Part shown: piece after piece, positions 7,514 through 16,060 of the stretch
Position numbering within the stretch: the stretch's first letter is position 1
Layout of the letters: the number at the start of each line of letters is the position of its first letter
From: Bacteroidales bacterium
Lineage (GTDB): Bacteria > Bacteroidota > Bacteroidia > Bacteroidales > ML635J-15
Assembly (NCBI GenBank): GCA_023228725.1
Contig: JALOAQ010000067.1
Location: forward strand, 1 to 16,421
Direction of reading: 5' to 3'
DNA length: 16,421 bases
Notes under the pieces: model-generated
Seen by the model: only the letters and a program-made list of their open reading frames with translations
Database searches by the model: none
What the model was told of the DNA's origin: nothing
Made by a program: the position numbers and the translations under genes

Positions 7514-8386
7514 ATGAATATTAAAAATATTTTTTTTCTCTTAGTTTTTTTCTGTTTTTTATGCTCTTGTTCAAATCCTAAAAAAGCTTGTAAAATCAAG
7601 GAGTATGTAGTGATTGAAAGTTCAGAAGGCAACTTTATTATTGGTTTATACGAAGCAACGCCAAAGCACAAAAATAATTTTATTAACAATGTAAATAATC
7701 AAATTTATGACTCAACTTTAGTTTATTCTGTCGTGCAAAATGGTATTGTTAAGATGGGATTAGCAAAAAATAAAGAAGAAAATGAATATTTAAACCAAAA
7801 TTATTACAATTCTGACTTAAATTCCGAGATAAATCCATATTTAATAAATAAAAAAGCCGCAGTAGGAATGTGGAGACTGCCAAATGAAAAAAATCCAAAT
7901 AAATTTTCTGATACTAAATTGTTCTATATTTGTGAAGGTATGAAAGTTGATGAAAATATATTAAATACCTTGCTTGCAAAAAGAAATGCACCCTTAATAG
8001 CTGACTATATTTCTGTGTTGTTGAAAGAAAATGAATATTTACATTTTGAAGATAGTTTAGATTATTATAAGGCTAATAACATGAATAAGGAATGGACTTC
8101 TTTATATTTACAATTAACAGAAAAAGTGATTCCCAGAATTGAAAAAGACGGAAAAAAATTATTTGAATTAAATAATTATCAAAAAGAAATTTATACATCA
8201 ATTGGTGGAGTACCTATATATGATTATGAGTATGTGGTTTTTGGAGAAGTCGTTAAAGGAATGGAAGTGGTAGAATCTATCACTAGAGTAAAAACAGGAC
8301 TTTATAATAAACCTAAAAAAGATATTTACATTTTAAACTCTAATATAATTTCAAAAAAAGAGTTTAAAAAAAACTATGAACTTTAA
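7514..8386 (+). CDS. Cyclophilin-like lipoprotein, probably lacking isomerase activity
   Basis: This 290-residue protein starts with a hydrophobic signal and lipobox LCSC (Cys19). It then follows the Bacteroidota cyclophilin pattern: YVVIESSEGNFIIGLYEATP (about 31-50) and KHKNNFINNVNNQIYDSTLVY. After a long insertion come IGGVPIYDYEYVVFGEVVKG and MEVVESI near the C-terminus, the usual GxPxLDxxYTVFGEVVxGxxVVdkI segment. In active members the strand after the TPKHxxNF helix carries FHR and QGG. Here residues 69-82 read LVYSVVQNGIVKMG, so the catalytic Arg and the Gln are gone. I therefore infer a binding or chaperone role rather than prolyl isomerisation. It precedes the M16 peptidase by 48 bases and may be in one operon with it. 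Confidence 0.82.
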   Translation: MNIKNIFFLLVFFCFLCSCSNPKKACKIKEYVVIESSEGNFIIGLYEATPKHKNNFINNVNNQIYDSTLVYSVVQNGIVKMGLAKNKEENEYLNQNYYNSDLNSEINPYLINKKAAVGMWRLPNEKNPNKFSDTKLFYICEGMKVDENILNTLLAKRNAPLIADYISVLLKENEYLHFEDSLDYYKANNMNKEWTSLYLQLTEKVIPRIEKDGKKLFELNNYQKEIYTSIGGVPIYDYEYVVFGEVVKGMEVVESITRVKTGLYNKPKKDIYILNSNIISKKEFKKNYEL

Positions 8387-8434
8387 ATTTAATGTTGTTA
8401 TTTAGTTGATTAATTTTTAATAAATAAATTTTAT

Positions 8435-11308
8435 ATGAAACGGTTATTTATACTTAGTTTTTTACTTGTATTTGCAAGTTTTTCTTATGCTCAAACAAAA
8501 GATTTAATGGTAAATTCTTATAAACTTAAAAATGGGTTAACAGTTTATTTAAACGAAGATCATTCTGTACCAAATGTATTGGGGGCAGTAATAATAAAAA
8601 CAGGTGGAAAGTACGATCCAGCAAATCATACAGGTACTTCGCATTATCTTGAGCATATGATGTTTAAAGGAACTGATAAACTTGGTACAATAGATTTTGA
8701 AAAGGAAAACGAGTTTTTAGAAAAGATTTCAAAACTTTATGAAGATTTAGCTATAACTTCCGATCATAATGAGCGTACAGAAATTCAAAAAGAAATAAAC
8801 AAGCTTTCTTTAGAAGCAGGGAAATATGCCATACCTAATGAATTAGATAGGTTGCTTGACCAAATAGGCTCAAGTATGGTAAATGCTTTTACTTCTGATG
8901 AAATTGTGGCTTATTTTAATATGTTTCCAAATAATCAAATAGAAAAATGGTTGATTTTATATAGTCATAGATTTAAATATCCTGTTTTTAGATTGTTTCA
9001 GTCGGAATTGGAAACAGTTTTTGAAGAAAAAAATATGTATAATGATGAATTTGCAACTTTATTATTTGAAACTTTTTATAGTAAATTATATAAAAATCAC
9101 CCTTACGGAACACAAACAGTAATTGGTAGTTCCGAACATGTAAAAAATCCTTCTCTTCCTAATATGAGAAAAATGTTTGAAACATATTATGTAGCTAATA
9201 ATATGGCTTTGGTTTTAACAGGAAATTTTGAAGCCAAACAAATAATGCCACTAATAGATAAGTATTTTGGTGAATGGAAAGAAGATAAAGTCCCTGAATT
9301 TCCTGAATATAAAGAGGAGGCTTTTAAAGGTGTTGAAAGAGTAAATGTAAGAATGAGCCCAATAAAAGTTGGTGGCTTAGGCTTTAGAACAGTGCCGGCA
9401 AATCATAAAGATGAAGTTGTGCTAAATGTTTGTTCCGCTTTGCTTAACAACTCTTCTAAAACAGGATATTTAGATAAATTATCTACAAGTGGAAAACTGA
9501 TGGAAGTTGTTAGTTTTGATGATATAAAAAATGACCATGGAGCAATGATTCTAATCTTTATACCCAAAATTCTTGGACAGTCATTAAAAAAAGCAGAAAA
9601 ATTAGTTTTGACTGAGATTAAAAAGCTTTATACTGAAGAAATTGAAGATAAATTTTTTGAAGCCGTAAAATTAAATTTAGTAAAAGAATTTCACCAAGAA
9701 TTAGAAGATCCTACAAATCGTGCTTTTGTTATTGGACAAGCGTTTATTATTGATAAAACTTGGGACGAAGTGCTTAAATATCCCGAAGAAATTATGGCTG
9801 TTACAAAAGAAGATGTTCAAAGAATTGCAAGTCAATATTTTTCCGATAACTATTTAGCTATGCATTCAAAAATGGGCTTTCCTAAAAAAGAGAAATTAGA
9901 AAAGCCTGGTTTTGACCCAATAATTCCTGAAAATGCAGAAGCAAAATCTGAGTTTGCAAAAGAATTTGAACAAATTAAAGATGAAAATGTAAAGCCTGAA
10001 TTTATAAATTTTGAAAAAGACCTTGAAATAAAATCTAATGATAATGGCTTGACATATTTTTATGTAGAAAATAAAACTAATGATATTTTTAATATTAAAA
10101 TTAAATTTAAAGTTGGAACTTATACAAACCCTAAATATGAACAATTAGCTGAATATTTATCTTTAGTTGGTAGTAAGGATATGCCATTTGATGAATTTAA
10201 TAAAGCACTTCAAGAATATGCTTGTACTTTTGATGCCTATGCAAGTGATAACTTTTTCGTAATTTCGGTTGATGGCTTTGATAAATATTTTAAAGAATCA
10301 TTAAATTTAATAATGAATTTTATTCAAAACCCTGAAAATGACAAATCTAAGTTAAAGCAATTAAAACAAAATGCAATGTTTACACGCAGATATGAATCAA
10401 GTTCGCCAGATGAGCTTGGTGCTGCTTTGTTTGAATATGGTTTGTATGGAAGTAATTCTTCTTATTTAAGGCGTTTGACAACAAAGCAGGTTGCTAATTT
10501 GAAAACAGAAGATTTGTTGAATTTATTACAAACTGTTTTAGCTTATGATTGTAATATCCATTATTCAGGAACTTTAAATTTTGATGAATATGTAAATTAT
10601 TTTGAGTCAACATTTAAGCATGAAAAGAATAAATCAAGAGAAGAATTTCCAATAATTTTACCACGCCAAAATTATGATGAAAATGTGATTTTATTTTTAA
10701 ATGATAAGAAATCTTTACAAAGTAAAATTTATTTTTATATTGATGGAAACATTAATGATGAAAAAGAAAGAGCCATAGCTTCTGCATTTAATCAATATTT
10801 TGGAACAGGAATGTCGGCTTTAGTTTTTCAAGAAATTAGAGAGTTCCGTTCTATGGCTTATTCGGCTTATGCAGTTTATAGAGAAGGTAAAAATTTAAAA
10901 GAAAAAGGATATTTACAAGCTTTTGTAGGAACCCAAGCCGATAAAACTATTGATGCAATATCTATTATGGACAGCCTGATTAATAAAATGCCTGAAAAGT
11001 ATGGAAGAATGGAAAATATTAAATCTGCTTTGTTGCAATCTATAAATAGTAGTAAGCCAAGTTGGAGAAATCTTAGCACAACAGTAGAGTCGTGGATGTT
11101 GCAATATTATAAAGAAGATCCAAGAATTGCTAAGTTCGAAATTTTTAATTCTATAGATTTTAAGAATATTTTGGTTTTTTATCAAAATAATATCCAAAAA
11201 CGACCTATGTTAATTACAATAGTTGGAAATAAAGAAAAAATTGATTTTAAAGAATTAGAAAAATTTGGAAAAATTATTGAAATTGATAAAAAGCAAATTT
11301 TAAACTAA
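8435..11308 (+). CDS. M16-family zinc metallopeptidase, two-lobed
   Basis: This 957-residue protein has a signal peptide (1-19, ending SYAQ) and so acts in the periplasm or at the outer membrane. The N-terminal lobe carries the inverted zinc motif HYLEH (His70, Glu73, His74) and, further on, SELETVFEEKNMYND (about 190-203), which supplies the third zinc-ligand Glu. The gap between them is about 45 residues longer than the usual 75 or so because of a helical insertion around residues 88-140. The second lobe (about 510-957) lacks HxxEH but keeps REFRSMAYSAYAVY, the conserved R..Y substrate-clamp region of M16. M16 enzymes degrade peptides in a closed chamber. Substrate is unknown; clearing peptides or signal sequences is plausible. 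Confidence 0.95.
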   Translation: MKRLFILSFLLVFASFSYAQTKDLMVNSYKLKNGLTVYLNEDHSVPNVLGAVIIKTGGKYDPANHTGTSHYLEHMMFKGTDKLGTIDFEKENEFLEKISKLYEDLAITSDHNERTEIQKEINKLSLEAGKYAIPNELDRLLDQIGSSMVNAFTSDEIVAYFNMFPNNQIEKWLILYSHRFKYPVFRLFQSELETVFEEKNMYNDEFATLLFETFYSKLYKNHPYGTQTVIGSSEHVKNPSLPNMRKMFETYYVANNMALVLTGNFEAKQIMPLIDKYFGEWKEDKVPEFPEYKEEAFKGVERVNVRMSPIKVGGLGFRTVPANHKDEVVLNVCSALLNNSSKTGYLDKLSTSGKLMEVVSFDDIKNDHGAMILIFIPKILGQSLKKAEKLVLTEIKKLYTEEIEDKFFEAVKLNLVKEFHQELEDPTNRAFVIGQAFIIDKTWDEVLKYPEEIMAVTKEDVQRIASQYFSDNYLAMHSKMGFPKKEKLEKPGFDPIIPENAEAKSEFAKEFEQIKDENVKPEFINFEKDLEIKSNDNGLTYFYVENKTNDIFNIKIKFKVGTYTNPKYEQLAEYLSLVGSKDMPFDEFNKALQEYACTFDAYASDNFFVISVDGFDKYFKESLNLIMNFIQNPENDKSKLKQLKQNAMFTRRYESSSPDELGAALFEYGLYGSNSSYLRRLTTKQVANLKTEDLLNLLQTVLAYDCNIHYSGTLNFDEYVNYFESTFKHEKNKSREEFPIILPRQNYDENVILFLNDKKSLQSKIYFYIDGNINDEKERAIASAFNQYFGTGMSALVFQEIREFRSMAYSAYAVYREGKNLKEKGYLQAFVGTQADKTIDAISIMDSLINKMPEKYGRMENIKSALLQSINSSKPSWRNLSTTVESWMLQYYKEDPRIAKFEIFNSIDFKNILVFYQNNIQKRPMLITIVGNKEKIDFKELEKFGKIIEIDKKQILN

Positions 11309-11341
11309 TTTCTTCTCTTAAATGTTAAATCACCAAATAAA

Positions 11342-12607
11342 ATGAAAAAAACACTGTGTATTATATTTATTTTTTTAAACTTATATTCTTTTTCTCAAGA
11401 TAAGGTAAAGTTAATGTTTTATAATTTGTTAAATTTCAATAATTACACTTCTTATTGTACTGAAGAAAATAATTCTCATGTTACTAAAGCTGGTTATTTA
11501 AAAACAATAGTAAATAATCAAAAACCGGACTTGTTAGCTGTATGTGAAGTTGGAGCAAACCCAAGTGCTGCATATACTTTAAATTATATTTTAGGCAATA
11601 GCTTAAATGTTGGTGGAGAAACTAAATGGGCTGTAACTAATACTACAGGTTCGTATTTAGTTAATGGATTATTTTATGATAAAAATAAATTTGAATATGT
11701 TGGACATGAATTAGTTAGCACAATAATTAGAGATATAAATATTTTTAAGTTAAAATATATTGAACATGGAGAAAATATTTTAATAAATGTTGTGGTTTTG
11801 CATTTAAAAGCAGGTAGTTCTGTTTCTGACGCTAATCAACGTGGGGAAATGATTGATGATTTAATGAGTAAAATTAATAATTTAGGAAGCAACCAAAATT
11901 TTGTTGTTGTAGGTGATTTTAATGTTTATAGAAGTAGCGAACCTGCCTTTCAAAAATTAATAAATCCAAATAATATTCAATATGCGTTTTATGATCCTGT
12001 AAATCAAATTGGAGATTGGAATAATAATTACTCATTTAGGGAATATCATACTCAATCTACTCATACTGTAAATAATGGTTGTCATAGTCATGGCGGCATG
12101 GATGATAGATTTGATTTTATTTTAATTTCAGGTTCAATAAAAGAGGGTAGTGCAAATATAAAATATAAAACTGATTCTTATTGGGCTGTTGGTCAAGATG
12201 GTTTAAGGTTTGATCAAGATTTGCTAAATCCCGTTAATAGATCTTTGCCCGATGAGGTTATTAATGCTCTTTATGAAATGAGCGACCATTTGCCTGTTGT
12301 TGCTGAGTTTTATATGGGCGAGCATAATAGCTCAATTTCTATATCAACAGATCCGCAGTTTTATGCAAATGTCGTAAATCCAATTGAAAACGATTTGGTT
12401 TTTAAATTACAGACAATATATGAAGCTAAAGAAATTGATATGAAATTATTAAATATTTCCGGTAGTCTTGTATATGAAGCTAAAATTTTAACTCAAGCTG
12501 AACAAATTTATTCTTTTGATTTAAGCGGATTTAGTAAAGGTGTTTATATTCTGAATTTTTCTGGTAAAGGCATAAATCAGTCGGTAAAATTAGTTAAAAC
12601 CAAATAG
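11342..12607 (+). CDS. Secreted endonuclease/exonuclease/phosphatase-fold protein with T9SS domain
   Basis: This 421-residue protein has a signal peptide (1-19, ending YSFSQ). The catalytic EEP fold shows all expected motifs: FYNLLNF at the first strand, DLLAVCEVG (metal-binding Glu), VVLHLKAGSS, VVVGDFNVY (catalytic Asp and Asn), DDRFDFILIS and, last, MSDHLPVVAEF (catalytic Asp-His). A C-terminal T9SS-like domain follows (about 345-421), with LLNISGSLVYEA and DLSGFSKGVYILNF. It should therefore be exported and surface-attached or released. Extracellular DNase activity fits the fold best, but phosphodiesterase or lipid phosphatase activity cannot be excluded. It lies 33 bases after the peptidase gene and 6 bases before the cysteine-cluster gene. 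Confidence 0.9.
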   Translation: MKKTLCIIFIFLNLYSFSQDKVKLMFYNLLNFNNYTSYCTEENNSHVTKAGYLKTIVNNQKPDLLAVCEVGANPSAAYTLNYILGNSLNVGGETKWAVTNTTGSYLVNGLFYDKNKFEYVGHELVSTIIRDINIFKLKYIEHGENILINVVVLHLKAGSSVSDANQRGEMIDDLMSKINNLGSNQNFVVVGDFNVYRSSEPAFQKLINPNNIQYAFYDPVNQIGDWNNNYSFREYHTQSTHTVNNGCHSHGGMDDRFDFILISGSIKEGSANIKYKTDSYWAVGQDGLRFDQDLLNPVNRSLPDEVINALYEMSDHLPVVAEFYMGEHNSSISISTDPQFYANVVNPIENDLVFKLQTIYEAKEIDMKLLNISGSLVYEAKILTQAEQIYSFDLSGFSKGVYILNFSGKGINQSVKLVKTK

Positions 12608-12613
12608 TTAGTA

Positions 12614-13066
12614 ATGCCAAAGGATTACAGCAAATTAATTAGGAAATTAATAAGTTTGGATTCTAAAAAAGTAGATAAATATTTTCACTCTCTTCATAAA
12701 AAAGAGTTTGACAAAATAAACTGTTTAGAATGTGCAAATTGTTGTAAAACTTTAGGTCCTTTACTTACAGACAAAGATATTTCAAGATTGTCAAAACATT
12801 TAAAACTTAAATCTTCGGTTTTTGTGGAAAAATATTTGCGTATAGATGAAGATAATGATTATGTTTTTAAATCTATGCCTTGCCCATTTTTACAAGCGGA
12901 TAATTATTGTTTAGTTTATGATTTTAGGCCTAAAGCTTGTAAAGATTATCCGCATACTGATAGGAAAAATATTTTAGGAATTTTAGATATTTGCATAAAA
13001 AACACAGAAATTTGCCCTGCAGTTGAAAATATTTTTAAAGAATTAGATACAAAAAACTGCATATAA
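12614..13066 (+). CDS. YkgJ-family cysteine-cluster protein
   Basis: This 150-residue cytoplasmic protein has the family's cysteine pattern: CLECANCC (Cys37, 40, 43, 44), then MPCPFL, YCLVYDFRPKACKDYP and two late cysteines (DICIKNTEICP). These probably hold a zinc ion or an iron-sulfur cluster; the family has no firmly known reaction. The start lies 6 bases after the upstream stop codon, so it is likely the last gene of the operon. The last 24 bases overlap the 3' end of the convergent ATPase gene. Confidence 0.88.
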   Translation: MPKDYSKLIRKLISLDSKKVDKYFHSLHKKEFDKINCLECANCCKTLGPLLTDKDISRLSKHLKLKSSVFVEKYLRIDEDNDYVFKSMPCPFLQADNYCLVYDFRPKACKDYPHTDRKNILGILDICIKNTEICPAVENIFKELDTKNCI

Positions 13067-14338
13067 GGGAATAGATTTAATATTGTTTTCAAATCCAAAG
13101 TTTTTTCTTGAAATTCTTATAGCATAATTAGAATCATATTTTTTCATAAATAATGATAAGCTTTTTGAACGATTTCGTTTCCCTTTTTTTACTTCAATTG
13201 GAATTGCTTTATCATCAATTTGTAAAATAAAATCAACTTCTGCCTTAGCTTCGCTTGTCCAATAAAATAAATTATGATTATTTGCTTTAAGACTTTGGGC
13301 TACATAGTTTTCAGTTATGGCTCCCAAAAAAGTATTATCATGATTTATAGGTGATAGTATTATTTGAATTGGAAAATTTGATTTCATTGTTAAAATGCCA
13401 ATATCAGACATATATAACTTAAAACTACTTAAATCAACATAAGCATTTATAGGTATATAAGCATGTTGTATTTTTTGGCAAGTTAAAATTATATTTGATA
13501 AATTTAACCATTCAATAGATTCTCCAAAAATAGTAGCACTAGCTCCTTTCTGAACAATTTTATATTGAAATTTTGCATTTTCTTTGGCAAGCTGAACAGG
13601 TATTGAGTTATATGAAGCACGGATTTTTACACTTGTTGTAGCATTTGCATATTTTGCCATATCTGCAAGATATTGATTTACAATTTCATTTTGAATTTGT
13701 TGAACTTTTATAAAACTATTAGTTGAAATATAAGTTTTTACGGCTTCGGGCATTCCACCAATAATTAAATATTTATCGTATAATTCTAATGCTAAGTTAT
13801 GCACAGCCTCCGGAATATATTGGTTGTTCTCAAAATGAGATTTAATTTGTTTACTTAGTTTTTCATAAGATAAAGCCCATAAAAACTCTTCAAAATCTAA
13901 TGGCATTAATTGTAATTCAGTAACTTTTCCAACAGGGAAAGAGTATTTATCTCTATTTTTTGCAACACCTAATAAAGAACCTGCTGCTACAACATAATAT
14001 TCTGGTGTTTGTTCGTAAAAATATTTTAAAGAAAGCAAAGCAGCCTCACTTGCTTGAATTTCATCAAAAAATATTAAAGTCTTTTCTGCTTCTATCTCTT
14101 CTTGCTTTACAGTTTCAATAAATTGAATTATTTTGTGAGGCGAAAGTTCTTCTTTTATGAACTCTCTAATGTTTTTCTCAATTTCTAAATTAATATAAAT
14201 TAATTTTTCAAAATTACTAAGCCCAAATTTTTCTAAAATATAGGTTTTACCAACTTGCCTGGCTCCACTTAAAATTAATGGTTTTCTGTTTTTTTCGGAT
14301 TTCCAATTTAATAATAAGTCAAATATTTTTCTTTTCAT
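13043..14338 (-). CDS. AAA-family ATPase with DUF4143 C-terminal region
   Basis: From the ATG at 14338 the protein has 431 residues. It carries Walker A GARQVGKT (25-32) and Walker B LIFFDEIQ (88-95), then sensor-like YVVAAGSLLG. The C-terminal half has the DUF4143 signature, with YLIIGGMPEAV in the middle and DFILQIDDKAIPIEVKKG near the end. That last stretch resembles a PD-(D/E)xK nuclease core (Asp, then ExK). These proteins are common, often horizontally moved, and of unknown role. I chose 14338 over an ATG at 14356 because the upstream one lies inside a near-consensus promoter and the product then begins with the family's typical MKRKIFDLLLNWK. It is a single-gene unit, convergent with the operon. 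Confidence 0.93.
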   Translation of the reverse strand: MKRKIFDLLLNWKSEKNRKPLILSGARQVGKTYILEKFGLSNFEKLIYINLEIEKNIREFIKEELSPHKIIQFIETVKQEEIEAEKTLIFFDEIQASEAALLSLKYFYEQTPEYYVVAAGSLLGVAKNRDKYSFPVGKVTELQLMPLDFEEFLWALSYEKLSKQIKSHFENNQYIPEAVHNLALELYDKYLIIGGMPEAVKTYISTNSFIKVQQIQNEIVNQYLADMAKYANATTSVKIRASYNSIPVQLAKENAKFQYKIVQKGASATIFGESIEWLNLSNIILTCQKIQHAYIPINAYVDLSSFKLYMSDIGILTMKSNFPIQIILSPINHDNTFLGAITENYVAQSLKANNHNLFYWTSEAKAEVDFILQIDDKAIPIEVKKGKRNRSKSLSLFMKKYDSNYAIRISRKNFGFENNIKSIPLYAVFCI

Positions 14339-14353
14339 AATTAATATTTTAAG

Positions 14354-14385
14354 CAAATATAAGCAAAATGGTCAAATAAATCAAA
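14354..14385 (-). promoter_or_regulatory. Promoter of the DUF4143 ATPase
   Basis: On the minus strand TTTG (14385-14382), a 20-base spacer and TATATTTG (14361-14354) match the Bacteroidota consensus exactly. The -7 box is 15 bases before the ATG at 14338, giving a leader of about ten bases. Its position decides the start codon. Confidence 0.7.
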
Positions 14386-14402
14386 ATAATCTGATTTATT
14401 TG
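14373..14402. repeat. 11-bp inverted repeat over the ATPase -33 region
   Basis: CAAATAAATCA (14373-14383) and its exact complement (14392-14402) flank an 8-base loop. The left arm covers part of the -33 box of the ATPase promoter, so it could be an operator. It is AT-rich and may be chance. Confidence 0.4.
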
Positions 14403-14477
14403 AACATTTTAATGTTTTTTATGCTAATTTTTATTTTTTGAAACATTATTATGGAATAAAAGTTAAACAATAATAAA

Positions 14478-14510
14478 TTTGTATTTTCGTTTATAATAAT
14501 GCTATTTTTG
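14478..14510 (+). promoter_or_regulatory. Promoter of porQ
   Basis: TTTG (14478-14481), 21 bases, then TATTTTTG (14503-14510): a full match to the Bacteroidota consensus. It ends 14 bases before the porQ ATG, so the mRNA leader is probably under ten bases. Confidence 0.7.
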
Positions 14511-14524
14511 CAAAAACTTTTTTA

Positions 14525-15607
14525 ATGAAAAAACTTATTACAAGTATATATTTAATTTTTAGTTTAAGTTTTTTATTTGCTCAGGCTGGTGGAAAAAATA
14601 CTTATGAGTTTTTAAATTTACCTTCTGGAGCAAGAACGGCGGCTTTGGGTGGAGTTAATGTTTCTCATTATGATAATGATTTGGTTTTTGTTTTAAGCAA
14701 TCCGGCTTTATTAAGAACTGATATGAACGAAAAGATCAGTTTAAGTTATATTAACTATATAAGCGATATAAATTTTGGTTATGTTTCTTATGCTCGTAAT
14801 TTTGAAAATATTGGAATGTTCGCTCTTGGTTTGCAATATATAAATTACGGGGATTTTATTCATGCAAATGAATATGGAGAAATTTATGGAAATTTTTCTG
14901 CTGCCGAATATTCATTTAATATAAGTTATGCAAACCAATTGAGCCCAAAAATTTATTATGGAGGAAGTTTAAAAACCATTTATTCGGATTTTTATCAGTA
15001 TTTTTCATCTGGACTTGCTTTAGATGCAGGTTTGTCTTATGTTGATACTGCAAAACTTTTTTCTGCTGGTTTAGTAATAAAAAACGCTGGATTTCAGATA
15101 AAACCCTATACTAAAGGTTTTCATGAACCTTTGCCTTTTGATTTGCAAATTGGGTTTACACAAAAATTAAGACATGCACCTTTTAGGTTTTCATTAACGG
15201 CTCATAATTTAACAAAATGGCATTTGCGTTACACAAGTGTTTTTGATAATTCGTATGAATTAAATTCAAATGAGAATCTTGCAGATACAACTTTTGGTCA
15301 AAAACTAAATAAATTTATGAATGGAGTTGGTAGAGTGGGAGATGAGTTTATAAGGCATTTTGTTATAGGTGTAGAAATTGTTCCTACAGATAATTTTTAC
15401 CTTTCAATTGCGTATAATTATCGAAGAAGGACTGAAATGCTGATTGAAACAAGTCCGAAAATCGTTGGATTGTCTTTTGGTGCAGGATTAAGGTTATCGA
15501 AATTTAATGTTTCTTATGGTTTAGCTTCTTACCATTTAGCCGGAATGTCTCATCATTTTAGCTTAGGAGTAAATTTATCAGAATTTTATAAAAATAAGAA
15601 CTTATAA
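14525..15607 (+). CDS. porQ: Type IX secretion system protein PorQ
   Basis: This 360-residue protein is the size of known PorQ. It has a signal peptide (1-19, ending LFAQ) and then YEFLNLPSGARTAALGGVNVS, the family's N-terminal signature, with SNPALL and ISLSYINYISDINFGYVSYA strands following. Alternating hydrophobic strands to the end (FSLGVNLSEFYKN) fit an outer-membrane beta-barrel of the PorV/FadL-like type. PorQ is one of the por genes needed for T9SS export; by homology it pairs with PorZ/PorU/PorV on the outer membrane for A-LPS attachment of cargo. It is the machinery side of a window with at least two cargo genes. In relatives cmk often follows; here the repeat region does. Confidence 0.9.
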   Translation: MKKLITSIYLIFSLSFLFAQAGGKNTYEFLNLPSGARTAALGGVNVSHYDNDLVFVLSNPALLRTDMNEKISLSYINYISDINFGYVSYARNFENIGMFALGLQYINYGDFIHANEYGEIYGNFSAAEYSFNISYANQLSPKIYYGGSLKTIYSDFYQYFSSGLALDAGLSYVDTAKLFSAGLVIKNAGFQIKPYTKGFHEPLPFDLQIGFTQKLRHAPFRFSLTAHNLTKWHLRYTSVFDNSYELNSNENLADTTFGQKLNKFMNGVGRVGDEFIRHFVIGVEIVPTDNFYLSIAYNYRRRTEMLIETSPKIVGLSFGAGLRLSKFNVSYGLASYHLAGMSHHFSLGVNLSEFYKNKNL

Positions 15608-15628
15608 AAATTACTGCATTTTTTTTGC

Positions 15629-15677
15629 TTGTTTTGTCATGATTTTTGCAATAAATAGCAAAAATCCCGCCAAAACC
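15629..15677 (+). repeat. Hairpin repeat, left copy
   Basis: A 20-base block beginning TTGTTTTGTCATGA, a 10-base middle and a 19-base block CAAAAATCCCGCCAAAACC. The core GATTTTTGC and GCAAAAATC form a 9-bp stem with an 8-base loop. Both outer blocks recur exactly, in inverse orientation, at 16139-16190, while the loop differs. Confidence 0.85.
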
Positions 15678-15762
15678 CCCACTTTTTACAAAAACAACAC
15701 CCCCATCTTAGATTCTACGTAAATTTTTAAAAAATGTTTCGTTTTTCACTCACAAATCGGTT

Positions 15763-15789
15763 CGAGTTTTAAAACTCGGACTTTTTTTT
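15763..15789 (+). terminator. Possible terminator downstream of porQ
   Basis: CGAGTTTTAAAACTCG (15763-15778) is a perfect palindrome. It is followed by GAC and eight T (15782-15789), as in a plus-strand intrinsic terminator. It lies 155 bases after the porQ stop, so it could end the porQ transcript or belong to the repeat region. Confidence 0.5.
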
Positions 15790-15797
15790 AAAATTAA

Positions 15798-15944
15798 ATT
15801 AATATTAAGTTCAAATATTGGATAGCCCTTTGTGTTTTTAGCAGCAATGGCGATGTGTTTTTAAGAGAGGGAGGTCTTAGAGAAAGAATTACAAAAGCTA
15901 GAATAGATGCTAGAAATAAGAATAATATTAAAAAACGAAATTAA
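15798..15944 (+). pseudogene. 3' remnant of a gene, four-helix-bundle suffix type
   Basis: This frame has no start codon in phase and ends at the TAA at 15942-15944. Its last 32 residues read NGDVFLREGGLRERITKARI and continue DARNKNNIKKRN. The FLxEGGxRERxxxAR pattern recalls, from memory, the C-terminal extension of four-helix-bundle (23S rRNA IVS-like) proteins of Bacteroidota. The homologous part probably starts near 15840. What lies upstream looks like unrelated sequence, so the gene is truncated at its 5' end. I am moderately sure it is a remnant and less sure of the family. Confidence 0.4.
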
Positions 15945-15986
15945 CGACCTCAATGACAGCAACAAATTGCTGTCATTGAGGTCGTT
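15943..15986. repeat. Perfect 20-bp inverted repeat at the remnant's stop codon
   Basis: The left arm (15943-15962, beginning AACGACCTCAATGACAG) and the exact complement (15967-15986) are separated by the 4-base loop CAAA. The stem is much richer in G and C than its surroundings. The first two bases are part of the TAA stop of the remnant. There is no T-run after it (GAGGC follows), so it would be at best a Rho-assisted or mRNA-stabilising hairpin. Confidence 0.85.
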
Positions 15987-16060
15987 TGAGGCATTAAAGC
16001 GAAAAACGGTCTCAGAAAAATAAATAGCAAGAAAAAACAATTAATATGAGCATAGCAGGG

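Noticed and set aside
9896..11197. Minus-strand open frames inside the M16 gene
   Set aside because: All are antisense shadows of a gene with clear motifs throughout.
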